Source of the DNA: Dyadobacter sp. MSC1_007
GTDB taxonomy: Bacteria > Bacteroidota > Bacteroidia > Cytophagales > Spirosomataceae
Direction: 5' to 3'
DNA: 64,000 nt
NCBI RefSeq assembly: GCF_023667495.1
Contig: NZ_JAMOZL010000010.1
Coordinates: 1 to 64,000, forward strand
A program made the translations under genes and the position numbers. The notes under the pieces were generated by a model that did no database searches, was not told the origin of the DNA, and saw only the letters and a list, made by a program, of their open reading frames with translations. This document shows positions 8,123 to 16,955 of the stretch, in pieces. Within the stretch, counting starts at the first letter, position 1. Each line of letters opens with the position of its first letter.

Positions 8123-9859
8123 ATGAAAATCAAAACTAAACTGCGGCTTGGACTTGGCGTCCTGTTTTCAATGATTCTGACATTGTCGCTGATTGCTGCC
8201 AGCTACATTTACGCGCTCAAAGAAGATACCGATAACATCTTGCAGGACAACTACAAGACACTGGATTACAGCCGGAGCATGTTTCTGGTCATTGATCAAA
8301 TCCATACCGACCCAAAGGCATTGATGAAGTTTGAGCAAAACCTGAAAGCACAGCAGTCGAATGTGACAGAGCCTGGGGAAGGGGAGGTGACCAGTAAAAT
8401 TGTAAGTCATTATAACGCCCTGAAAAAAGATATCTATAACCCGCAACTCCCGGTCTTGATCAGAAATGATCTGGCTGAGCTGACGCGGATCAACATGGAA
8501 GCGATCCGCACCAAAAGTGACAAGGCGCTAGCGACGGTCCGGTCCGCATTTTTATGGATCGCCCTGACAGGCACTGTTTGTTTTTTGATTGCTTTGACAC
8601 TTCTGGTCAATCTGCCGGGCAATATTGGCAACCCGATCCGCGAACTGACCGAAAGTATCCGCGCAATTGCAGCGAAAAAATATGCCGAGCGCCTTCATTT
8701 CTCCGGCAAGGATGAGTTTGGCGAATTGGCCAGTTCATTTAATACCATGGCTGAAAAGCTTGAAGAGTATGATAATAGTAACCTTTCGCAGATTTTAATT
8801 GAAAAGAAACGCATTGAGGCACTGATCAACAACATGCATGAGCCGGTGATCGGCCTGGATGAAAACAAAAAGATATTATTTGCTAATGAAGAAGCTGTCA
8901 AGATTTCAGGAATTGCCGTCAGCGACCTGCTTGGAAAGTCGGCCGTCGAACTGGCCGTGCAGAACGACTTGATACGGGCATTGATACAAGAGAAAAGTAG
9001 TGAAAATCAAAATAATGGCCACATAGGAAGCGCGCCGCTGAAAATTTACGCGGACGACAAGGAAAGTTATTTTGAAAAGGAAATTGTCGATATCACGATC
9101 GTACCGACTGGTGAGCGGCAGAAAAAATTCATTGGTCAGTTTATCCTGTTGAAAAACATTACACCTTTTAAAGAGCTGGATTTTGCCAAAACGAATTTCA
9201 TTGCAACCGTTTCGCACGAGCTGAAAACACCGATTGCTTCAATTAAAATGAGTTTGCAGCTGCTGGAAAGTCAGCAGCCGCAGGCTTTGAATGAGGAGCA
9301 AAAACAATTGATGTCCAGCATTAAGGAAGATAGTGACCGTCTGCTGAAAATCACCGGGGAACTGCTGAATATGTCCCAGGTAGAAACGGGCAATATCCAA
9401 CTGAACATCCAGCAAAGCAGCCCATACGCGATCTTGAAATACGCAGTAGACGCTGTAAAAACGACTGTTGAGCAGAAACATATTGAACTGGTTATACAGG
9501 CAGACGATCAGCTTGCTGACGTGAAAGCGGACATGGAAAAAACAGCCTGGGTGCTGATCAATTTTTTAACAAATGCAGTTCGCTACTCGCAAGATGAAAG
9601 CAAGATTTACATTCAACTTGTGGCGACGGAGCAAGGCGTAAAGTTCCTGGTACGGGATGAAGGAAAAGGCATTGACAGCCGTTACCGTAGCAAAATATTT
9701 GACCGCTACTTCCAGGTGCCGGGCAGCTCCAAGACCGGCACAGGTCTCGGACTGGCAATCAGCAAAGAGTTTATCGAAGCGCAGGGAGGCAGTATTGGCG
9801 TTACCAGTGAAATAGGTATGGGCAGCACATTTTATTTTGAACTAGCCAAAGCCGTATAA
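8123..9859 (+). CDS. Membrane sensor histidine kinase paired with short KdpD
   Basis: A 578-residue kinase. Two membrane helices (about 8-30 and 142-165) flank a periplasmic sensor region. A HAMP domain (about 165-218), a PAS domain (about 235-345) and a HisKA domain follow, with the phosphoacceptor in Ser-His-Glu-Leu-Lys-Thr-Pro near residue 364. A HATPase domain carries the N, G1 (Asp-Glu-Gly-Lys-Gly) and G2 (Gly-Thr-Gly-Leu-Gly-Leu-Ala-Ile) boxes. It lies 27 bases after the short KdpD, so the two probably act as a split KdpD. No response regulator adjoins it; the partner must be encoded elsewhere. Confidence 0.9.
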   Translation: MKIKTKLRLGLGVLFSMILTLSLIAASYIYALKEDTDNILQDNYKTLDYSRSMFLVIDQIHTDPKALMKFEQNLKAQQSNVTEPGEGEVTSKIVSHYNALKKDIYNPQLPVLIRNDLAELTRINMEAIRTKSDKALATVRSAFLWIALTGTVCFLIALTLLVNLPGNIGNPIRELTESIRAIAAKKYAERLHFSGKDEFGELASSFNTMAEKLEEYDNSNLSQILIEKKRIEALINNMHEPVIGLDENKKILFANEEAVKISGIAVSDLLGKSAVELAVQNDLIRALIQEKSSENQNNGHIGSAPLKIYADDKESYFEKEIVDITIVPTGERQKKFIGQFILLKNITPFKELDFAKTNFIATVSHELKTPIASIKMSLQLLESQQPQALNEEQKQLMSSIKEDSDRLLKITGELLNMSQVETGNIQLNIQQSSPYAILKYAVDAVKTTVEQKHIELVIQADDQLADVKADMEKTAWVLINFLTNAVRYSQDESKIYIQLVATEQGVKFLVRDEGKGIDSRYRSKIFDRYFQVPGSSKTGTGLGLAISKEFIEAQGGSIGVTSEIGMGSTFYFELAKAV

Positions 9860-9903
9860 AGTAGTATGTGTGATGTTTACGTATATAACTAATCATTGAA
9901 ATC

Positions 9904-10488
9904 ATGTTCTTAACAATCATCGGCATACTGGTCCTTTTAACAGGTTTCCTGGTTGCCAACTCTGCTTATAATATTGCCAGATATTCTTCTATGCTTAAAA
10001 TCGGGGGGATCGTCATTGCAGTTCTAGGGCTTGTTACTGCTAGTATAAGGCAGATTGACGCCGGGACAATCGGAGTTCAGTCTGTGTTCGGAGAGGTCAG
10101 ACCTGATGTCCTGGAAAACGGCCTGAACTTTGTCAATCCGCTCGCAGAAGTGGCCGTATTCGATACCAAAGCGCAGAACTACACCATGTCGGCTGTAACC
10201 AGTGAAGGTGAATTGAAAGCGGACGATGCGATCCGGGTACTTTCTGCCGATGGTCTCGAAGTCGTCATCGACCTCACTGTACTGTACAAGATCATGCCTG
10301 AAAAGGCACCGGCTATTTTCAAGGGAATAGGAACGGATTACAAAGACAAGATCATTCGCCCCGTTACCCGCACCCGGATCCGCGACAATGCCGTTTACTA
10401 TGACGCGGTAGCCCTTTATTCTAAACGAAGGGATGAATTTCAAAGCCGGATTTACCAAAGATTGATTGCAGTGCACTATATCTGCTAA
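9904..10488 (+). pseudogene. SPFH/prohibitin-like protein, C-terminally truncated
   Basis: 194 residues. Two N-terminal hydrophobic segments (about 1-20 and 31-46) are followed by an SPFH domain with Ile-Asp-Ala-Gly-Thr-Ile-Gly-Val and Leu-Glu-Asn-Gly-Leu-Asn-Phe-Val-Asn-Pro. Similarity stops at Arg-Asp-Glu-Phe-Gln-Ser-Arg-Ile-Tyr-Gln-Arg-Leu, just before the coiled-coil C-terminus normal for the family, and eight unrelated residues precede the stop. Full relatives are usually around 270-300 residues. The next gene starts 23 bases later, so the missing part is deleted rather than merely out of frame. The product may be non-functional, since oligomerisation needs the coiled coil. Confidence 0.7.
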
Positions 10489-10511
10489 TTTGTAAAATAA
10501 CTCCAGATTCC

Positions 10512-11642
10512 ATGAAGAAAGCTTCCACAGTTTTTATAGCTCTAGCGTCCGTGTTGTTTCTTTTTGCCTTAGTCTATAAATTACAAGACGATAAACCGAC
10601 CAACGTTGAGCACCCGCAAGAACCCAAACCACCATATCCATACTATTTTGAAGATGTTGTCTTCCAGAACATAAAAGCCGGAATTAGTTTGTCTGGTACC
10701 CTCACGCTTCCATCGCGAACTGGAAAGTTTCCGGTTGTCGTCCTGATCACTGGAAGCGGCCCGCAGGATAGAAACGAAGAAGTCAACAATGGGCACAAAC
10801 CCTTTTTGGTGATTGCCGATTATTTAACCAGGCGCGGAATCGCTGTGCTCCGATATGATGACCGGGGAACCTACAAATCCTCGGGAAATTTCCAGATGGC
10901 AAATTCTTTGGATTTTTCCGATGATGTTGAAAGTGCCGTCTCCTATTTAAAGACCAGGAAGGAGATCGACAGTGGCAAAATCGGGCTCATTGGACACAGC
11001 GAAGGAGCAACGATTGCCTCAATCGTCGCATCACGTTCGAACCAAATCGCTTTTTTGATTTCGATGGCCGGTCCGGGGCTCCGTGGTGATTCATTGATGT
11101 TGATCCAAGGAGAGTTCACTGGACGGTCGCTTGGGCTAACAGAAGAGAGAATTCAGATGATAAGAAAAATGAATTCGGGAGCCTATAAAATTGTCTTGCA
11201 ATCGCAGGACTTAGAAACGTCTAAATCTTCTCTGTCAGCTTATGCGCTTAGATTTAAGGACCTTCTTAAAGATGACGTGCCACCAAACATGACCTTTGAT
11301 CAGTTTATAGGACAACAGGTTGAAGTGATCACTTCACCATGGTGGCAGTTTTTTCTCAGGCATGACCCGGCAGCAACCTATCAGAAGGTCATGTGTCCGG
11401 TGCTGGTACTGAATGGTAATAAAGACCTGCAGGTAACCTCAAAAGAAAATCTCCCAGCCATTTTGAGTGCCTTAGAAATCGCCAAAAATAAGAATGTTAC
11501 CATAAAAGAGATCGCAGGTGTAAATCACTTTTTTCAGGAATGTGAAACCGGATCTGCTAAGGAATATGCGAACATTGAACAGACTTTCTCGCCCTTGGTG
11601 TTAAAGCAAATGACCATGTGGATCCAGAAGCAGGTCAACTGA
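10512..11642 (+). CDS. Exported or membrane-anchored alpha/beta hydrolase (S9-like)
   Basis: 376 residues with an N-terminal hydrophobic segment (5-23) that is a signal peptide or anchor. The alpha/beta fold has an oxyanion segment Thr-Gly-Ser-Gly-Pro-Gln-Asp near 80-86, the nucleophile Ser-163 in Gly-His-Ser-Glu-Gly-Ala, an acidic residue in Asn-Gly-Asn-Lys-Asp-Leu near 305 and a His in Val-Asn-His-Phe near 344. This matches esterase/acyl-peptide-hydrolase-like proteins of the periplasm; the substrate cannot be told from sequence. It begins 23 bases after the truncated SPFH gene, a spacing that may reflect the deletion that removed the SPFH tail. Confidence 0.82.
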   Translation: MKKASTVFIALASVLFLFALVYKLQDDKPTNVEHPQEPKPPYPYYFEDVVFQNIKAGISLSGTLTLPSRTGKFPVVVLITGSGPQDRNEEVNNGHKPFLVIADYLTRRGIAVLRYDDRGTYKSSGNFQMANSLDFSDDVESAVSYLKTRKEIDSGKIGLIGHSEGATIASIVASRSNQIAFLISMAGPGLRGDSLMLIQGEFTGRSLGLTEERIQMIRKMNSGAYKIVLQSQDLETSKSSLSAYALRFKDLLKDDVPPNMTFDQFIGQQVEVITSPWWQFFLRHDPAATYQKVMCPVLVLNGNKDLQVTSKENLPAILSALEIAKNKNVTIKEIAGVNHFFQECETGSAKEYANIEQTFSPLVLKQMTMWIQKQVN

Positions 11643-11781
11643 ATAAGGCTGGGTCAATGGCTGGGTTTAGCCCAGTGATTGTTCGTCCACGTGATGCCGA
11701 AGAACAGAAAGTCAGCAATAATGCTATGATTACCAATACATTTCTCATATTTGCAGTGCCCCCAAGCAAACCAAAGCCCCA

Positions 11782-12936
11782 ATGAAGAAGACGCTTCTCC
11801 TTTTATTTTATCTATCAGGATTTTGTTCGGAGGCGCAGCCGCTGCCCCCCAGGTCTTACAACGATAAGGAGCTTGGCTGGATGAAAATATACAAGCACAC
11901 TTCTGATCTCAAACCTTTTTCGGTCGATCACCGAAGTTATAGCCCCGCACAATTGCGTCATTGCGAAACATTCATCATGTGGATGCAGCAAAGCTACTTG
12001 CCCACAGGCCGGCTTGGCGATGTGCGAAAGTCGGCCAATGAAAAACTGGGGCAATACAACAAAGACACCAAAGGTCTGCCCAATGCCTACGGGGCGTACG
12101 CAAAGTTGTATTATCATGTAAAAAAGGATGCCGCCGGAAAACTGGCTCCCATAGATAACGATGCGGATTATTGGAACATACAAGCCAATGGATTGGGTGA
12201 TATCAGTAAAACGGTTAAATCTCTTACTACACCGGATCAATATTATTTTACTCTTTCACATTATAAAGCAGGCAAAAGTGAAGGGATGGATGATGCTCAC
12301 GACGCTAGCCTGTCGGGCTTCGATGTCCACCCTGTGTTAAATAAATATACCCATTTTTATATTTCAAAAGGCAACGCGAATGCGTCGGCTGGCAGATACT
12401 ATGTAGTGCTTCTGTTTCCCGGCAACCAGGCTCCCTGGGTCACGGTTACAAAAGGGGAGTTTTTCGAGCAATCCGGGAAATGGATTGAACAGACGTACCT
12501 TTCTGAAATGAAGACCAACGCGGACCAGAACAGCGGTTATCCGGCCGGATTGGAGCAGGCAAACCAAAGGAGTAAAATCCGGTTAGAAAAAGCCAGGGCC
12601 AATTTGAAACGCGTGAAGGAGAAATACAAGAACCGTATGGGCGAGGCAGCGACGCTTTCCGCCGGTCATGCTAACTGCGATTTTTATAATATGACTGAAA
12701 ACTCCGAAGATATGTTTGATAACGCGCAAAACACGACTTATCCGGTGTTTAGAATCCCCAAAGAGGTGGCAGACAAATGTGCAAACGGCCAACCACAGTG
12801 GATTGCAATTTATTGGGAGCCGTTTGCGCATTTGCATAAGTCAATACTGACGAATTTCAATTTTGACTACATATATAATTACTTCTTCGATTCGGGAAAG
12901 GTCAACGGTATAGCGTACAAACCCCTCCATTTATAA
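11782..12936 (+). CDS. Secreted protein of unknown family
   Basis: 384 residues with a short signal peptide (Met-Lys-Lys, Leu-rich core, cleavage after Ser-Glu-Ala-Gln). The mature part is hydrophilic, rich in Tyr, Lys and Asn. A Lys/Arg/Glu-rich stretch around 265-290 could form a helix or coiled coil, and the C-terminal quarter is aromatic. I recognise no domain. There are few cysteines and no lipobox, so it is probably periplasmic or surface-exposed. It converges with the multicopper oxidase gene (24-base gap) and is separated from the upstream hydrolase by 139 bases, so it may be transcribed alone. Confidence 0.65.
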   Translation: MKKTLLLLFYLSGFCSEAQPLPPRSYNDKELGWMKIYKHTSDLKPFSVDHRSYSPAQLRHCETFIMWMQQSYLPTGRLGDVRKSANEKLGQYNKDTKGLPNAYGAYAKLYYHVKKDAAGKLAPIDNDADYWNIQANGLGDISKTVKSLTTPDQYYFTLSHYKAGKSEGMDDAHDASLSGFDVHPVLNKYTHFYISKGNANASAGRYYVVLLFPGNQAPWVTVTKGEFFEQSGKWIEQTYLSEMKTNADQNSGYPAGLEQANQRSKIRLEKARANLKRVKEKYKNRMGEAATLSAGHANCDFYNMTENSEDMFDNAQNTTYPVFRIPKEVADKCANGQPQWIAIYWEPFAHLHKSILTNFNFDYIYNYFFDSGKVNGIAYKPLHL

Positions 12937-12960
12937 AAATCGGTCGTAGGTTATCATCGG

Positions 12961-15258
12961 CTAGTAATTCAAAGTCAATCCGACGCCAAAACCCATATCG
13001 CTGTCATAATGGGCCGTTGCGCCAACATATCGGGTAAAAATATATCGGAGCGCGGCCATATACTCTTTATCGGTATTAACCATCAAATTCATTCTCAGTC
13101 GCCTGGAAACGGGTATGTCCATTCGTTCCAGCTGGAAACGGAGGTTGCCATCGGTAAATATTTCAGCTTGCGCAGTGACCAGCATGGGCAATACATAGTT
13201 GACACCGGCGCTAAACACTGATCTTTGGTCTTTGGTATTGCGCTGACCAAAAAGATTGGTTTCTACTTCATCCATTTCCATTTTCCGGTACCGCCAGTCA
13301 AACCCGATAAAAGGCATCAGCCACTGCATTTTCCCAATGTAGCGCCCCAAATGCGTTTCGACTTCATAACCGTGATGGTCATTATAACCCAGCCTCCATT
13401 CGGATCCGATGCTCCAACGAGTGTTTTGCAGCATGGCTTCACCATCGTTTCCGTTAGTGGCAATATCGTTTTCAGCCATAAAATGGAACTCGCGGTCATC
13501 GGCGAACAATTTACGTTGTGCCAGCCGTGGGTTGGGGATCTCCGGGTTAGCCGGGGAGTTCTCATAGGAAAAGACGGCGCCCATACCACTCATCATATGG
13601 TAAAGGATGTGGCAATGAAAAAACCAGTCACCACTTTCAGTTGCTGCAAATTCAAGTGTGTCGGTTTCCATCGGCATAATATCAATAATATTTTTCATAG
13701 GCGCATTAGCACCGTGGCCGTTGAGCACCCGGAAATCATGGCCATGAAGATGCATCGGGTGCCGCATCATGGAATTATTGTAAATTACCATACGCACGTT
13801 TTCCCCTTTTTTAATCAGGATCTTGTCGCATTCTGAAATCACTTTATTGTCCAAGCTCCACACGTACCGGTTCATGTTCCCGGTCAATACAAAGCGAAGC
13901 TCTTTTACTGGTGCATCTTTTGCCAAAGATGTGCTGACGGGTGATTTGAGCATGGCATAATTCAGGGTAGTAATCGAAGACATTGCATTACTGTTATACA
14001 TATTATGGCCAGCATGCTGATTCCCATCGGCCTTTTCGAGATCATCCATTTTCATGTCCCCCATATCCATCGCTTTGCCTGTACGTTTCTTTTTGCTTTT
14101 TAAAGCCTCGGTAATTTCCGGATACATGACCACGTTCATATCCATCTGGTTCAGGCTCATATTCATGCCCATATCGTCCAGGTCGCCATTCATTTTCATC
14201 ATGCCATTCATCATCTTCATGCCCTCAAAATATTTGAGTCGCGGCAGCGGCGATGCCAGCTGTCTTACCCCTTCACCCAAATACAGGGAAGCAGATTTAG
14301 TCCGGTCTTCTGATGTTGCCAGAAACTCATAAGAGACGGGGGGAGATCCAGCAGTGGTAGCCGGGATTGTAATAATCACATCATAAGTTTCTGAAACAGC
14401 GATAATCAGCCTGTCAACTTCTACTGGTTCCACATCATTGCCATCGTTAGCCACGACGGTCATTTTGCCGCCTGCATAAGTGAGCCAGAAATAAGTAGAA
14501 GCCCCGCCGTTTGAAATTCTTAGACGGACTTGATCACCAGGTTTAAACTGAGACAGCTGGCTTTCATTTTTTCCATTAATAAGGAAACGGTCATAATACA
14601 CATCGCTGACGTCCATCGCTGTCATCCGCTTCCATTCATTTCCAACTTTGGTCTTAAAGTAGCCGTGGCCAACTGCCTCAGAATAGCTCTGGGTTGCGCC
14701 CTTTTTGATAGCAAACCAGTCACTTGCATTATGTAGCATGCGGTGGACATTTTTTGGATTCATGTCCGTCCATTCACTTAATACGATCGGAACAGTGGGA
14801 ATAGCAGGTTCCTTTTTCTTGTTCAGGATCATCGATCCATACATACCGATCTGTTCCTGTAACTCAGTGTGGCTATGGTACCAGTGCGTGCCGTGCTGGA
14901 TAATGGGGAACCTATATAAATGAGTGGTGTGAGGTTTAATCGGCATCTGTGTGAGATTGGGGACCCCATCATACTTATTGGGCAAAAACAGTCCATGCCA
15001 GTGCAGGGAAGTTTCTTCATTCAGCTCATTATGCACGTATATTTCAGCAGTATCCCCTTCCGTAAAAGTCAGGGTAGGCATCGGGATTTGTCCGTTTACT
15101 GCTATCGCCCTTTTGGGTGTCCCTGTGAAATTTACTGTAGTATCTTTAACGTATAAATTATACCGTACGACTTTTTGGCCGTAAACCTGCATCGAAAGTA
15201 ATAAAAGGAAAGCAGTCGTGCGCGTGGCTTTTAAAATAGGGATTTGGGGAAAATCCAT
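12961..15258 (-). CDS. Multicopper oxidase with Met-rich insert and fused CopB-like barrel
   Basis: A 765-residue exported protein. Cupredoxin domains carry all four copper motifs: His-Trp-His-Gly at 86-89, His-Trp-Tyr-His-Ser-His at 125-130, His-Pro-Met-His-Leu-His-Gly-His at 500-507 and His-Cys-His-Ile-Leu-Tyr-His with Met at 548-559. Residues 346-420 form a Met/Asp/His-rich insert typical of CopA/CueO copper resistance oxidases. From about 585 to the end the sequence is strand-rich and ends Leu-Thr-Leu-Asn-Tyr, resembling the CopB outer-membrane barrel. The likely role is periplasmic oxidation of Cu(I). The DUF3347 and Cys/His-rich genes lie upstream on the same strand. Confidence 0.9.
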   Translation of the reverse strand: MDFPQIPILKATRTTAFLLLLSMQVYGQKVVRYNLYVKDTTVNFTGTPKRAIAVNGQIPMPTLTFTEGDTAEIYVHNELNEETSLHWHGLFLPNKYDGVPNLTQMPIKPHTTHLYRFPIIQHGTHWYHSHTELQEQIGMYGSMILNKKKEPAIPTVPIVLSEWTDMNPKNVHRMLHNASDWFAIKKGATQSYSEAVGHGYFKTKVGNEWKRMTAMDVSDVYYDRFLINGKNESQLSQFKPGDQVRLRISNGGASTYFWLTYAGGKMTVVANDGNDVEPVEVDRLIIAVSETYDVIITIPATTAGSPPVSYEFLATSEDRTKSASLYLGEGVRQLASPLPRLKYFEGMKMMNGMMKMNGDLDDMGMNMSLNQMDMNVVMYPEITEALKSKKKRTGKAMDMGDMKMDDLEKADGNQHAGHNMYNSNAMSSITTLNYAMLKSPVSTSLAKDAPVKELRFVLTGNMNRYVWSLDNKVISECDKILIKKGENVRMVIYNNSMMRHPMHLHGHDFRVLNGHGANAPMKNIIDIMPMETDTLEFAATESGDWFFHCHILYHMMSGMGAVFSYENSPANPEIPNPRLAQRKLFADDREFHFMAENDIATNGNDGEAMLQNTRWSIGSEWRLGYNDHHGYEVETHLGRYIGKMQWLMPFIGFDWRYRKMEMDEVETNLFGQRNTKDQRSVFSAGVNYVLPMLVTAQAEIFTDGNLRFQLERMDIPVSRRLRMNLMVNTDKEYMAALRYIFTRYVGATAHYDSDMGFGVGLTLNY

Positions 15259-15352
15259 TATGTAATCCTAGTTAAATGAAAAGAAAAGCCGTCCCAAGCC
15301 ATACCATTGGCCCGGTTTGCCGCGCTAATGATATTCCTCAGGACAGCTGCTG

Positions 15353-16213
15353 TTATTTAAGTGTCTTAGTAGTTTTGCCGCAGTTTAACATCTGCGCGCC
15401 ATAGTAAGGGTTCTTAATAGCTGATACCTGGCTAAGCCAGTTGGCGCCTTTTCCTTCTTTCGCCATCGGACAATGCTGATAATAGATCGGTTGCGTAGGT
15501 TTTGCCGACTTGATGAGCTTATACATATTCTCAGAAAGAGAAGAGAAGTGGTCCCTTTGATGGCCCAGGTCTTTAGTTTCTTCAATGTGTTCGGCATCAA
15601 AATTCAGGTCTTTCATGACCTTCATCCAAACCATATGCTGATCACTTCCCAGCTCGTCCATTTTGACTGCTTTAAGCGCTTTGACAAGGTTGGTCGCTTT
15701 CGCTGCGGCTGCATTTCCATCAGAACTTACCAGTGCATCCTTTACTTCATAGTAAGCATCTAAAACAGGTTTTAATGGGTCTGGATCTGCCGATATGACT
15801 TTCTCCTCAGATTCCTTTGACGCGGTATTATGGTCATGCCCGGTCATTTCCTTTTGGACTGCCAGGTCATTCTTTCCAATGCGCTCATAGCGACAGCATT
15901 CGCCCAGTTTTGCATAAGCATTATCAGGTGCCAGATAGCGTTTGTTGTCGTATCCAGCTAATGCAATCTTTTTCAGGATTGCGTCCAGGGAAGTCTTTTT
16001 TGTATCGTAAGAGATAGTGGCAACTTTGGTTTCTTTGTCCCAGATTGCCCTGGAAATGTTTTTCTCAAATGCGGCTGTTTCGATTCCTTCCTTGCATTGG
16101 GCGCATGAACCGGCAATTTTTACCTGTTCGGTCGTGACGTTCTTTATATCTGCATAAGCGAGAACAGTGGACAGCAATAAAAGCATTGCTATCAATATCT
16201 TTATTGATTTCAT
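15353..16213 (-). CDS. Exported HMA-domain plus DUF3347 copper-binding protein
   Basis: 286 residues. A signal peptide (about 1-21) is followed by a heavy-metal-associated domain whose metal loop is Gly-Ser-Cys-Ala-Gln-Cys-Lys-Glu near residues 34-41. A His-containing linker follows, then a DUF3347 domain (about 145-280). The C-terminal Tyr-Tyr-Gln-His-Cys-Pro-Met-Ala and Asn-Pro-Tyr-Tyr-Gly-Ala-Gln-Met with Cys-Gly are characteristic DUF3347 metal-site segments, as in the CusB-associated copper domain. It probably chaperones copper in the periplasm and hands it to the multicopper oxidase or an efflux system. It lies 94 bases upstream of the oxidase gene on the same strand. Confidence 0.85.
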   Translation of the reverse strand: MKSIKILIAMLLLLSTVLAYADIKNVTTEQVKIAGSCAQCKEGIETAAFEKNISRAIWDKETKVATISYDTKKTSLDAILKKIALAGYDNKRYLAPDNAYAKLGECCRYERIGKNDLAVQKEMTGHDHNTASKESEEKVISADPDPLKPVLDAYYEVKDALVSSDGNAAAAKATNLVKALKAVKMDELGSDQHMVWMKVMKDLNFDAEHIEETKDLGHQRDHFSSLSENMYKLIKSAKPTQPIYYQHCPMAKEGKGANWLSQVSAIKNPYYGAQMLNCGKTTKTLK

Positions 16214-16297
16214 TGGATTTGAATTTAAACTGTAAGTAATAAGTCATGTGCCGAAGTGCAAAGCTTCGGAAGGGCGCACCTGTGGCTACAGGGAGAC

Positions 16298-16672
16298 TTA
16301 GCAACTTATGTTTGGCGGCGTCCACAGGGATATGTAGACTGGTTTTGGACTAGTTTCCTGAAAAAACCAGGATGTAGAATTGTCAATGGCGGGCAGGTTT
16401 TTTTGGAGTAGACCTGTCTGTTGAACTTTCAGGGCAAAAACGGGGACCGAGTGGGCGCAGTCACAGCCGGATTCCTTGCAATTATGGCTGCACTTCTTGT
16501 TAGTATTACCCGCTCGATGGTGTCTGTGCTTTGCGCAGCATGCCTTTTTATGGGTAGGCACATGCTTTACTTCTCTTTTGACTGGAACGTGGTTGCTACC
16601 GCATGCCTGACTTATTCCCACCGGTACCAGCAGGCAAATCATTATCAACAGTAAAAAAACACAACCTTTCAT
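16298..16672 (-). CDS. Cys/His-rich exported small protein
   Basis: The ORF is open from 16735, but the Met at 16670-16672 begins a convincing signal peptide (Met-Lys-Gly-Cys, then a Leu/Ile core ending near Ser-Gln-Ala-Cys), giving 124 residues. The mature N-terminal half holds many Cys and His residues, including Cys-Cys-Ala-Lys-His-Arg-His-His and Cys-Asp-Cys-Ala-His; the second half is plain. No family is recognised. Position at the head of the copper block suggests periplasmic metal binding. The 3' end lies 84 bases upstream of the HMA-DUF3347 gene, so the three genes may form one transcript. Confidence 0.6.
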   Translation of the reverse strand: MKGCVFLLLIMICLLVPVGISQACGSNHVPVKREVKHVPTHKKACCAKHRHHRAGNTNKKCSHNCKESGCDCAHSVPVFALKVQQTGLLQKNLPAIDNSTSWFFQETSPKPVYISLWTPPNISC

Positions 16673-16955
16673 ATCAAAGCGTACGGTTTTACGCAATGCA
16701 AAGGTGGCGGTTCCTTCTAATTCTTTTTTACACAATTATAATGCCGTATTGCATAATTATGGAATCTGCGGGCCACAACAAAGGATTATACGGTACTTGC
16801 GGTTGGTAACCACCATGGGAAAGTCCCCGGTTACTCGAAAAATACGCCCTGTGGCGTGGTTATTGGGTTATCCGGTTTGTTTTAATTACCTTCCGGGGTT
16901 TCCTCCTTTTATCTGAAGGTTCATCACGGACGAGCTTGACGTTCACTAACTATCT

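Noticed and set aside
13225..13836. 203-residue plus-strand ORF opposite the multicopper oxidase
   Set aside because: It is fully contained in the oxidase gene, which has all copper motifs, so it is a shadow frame.
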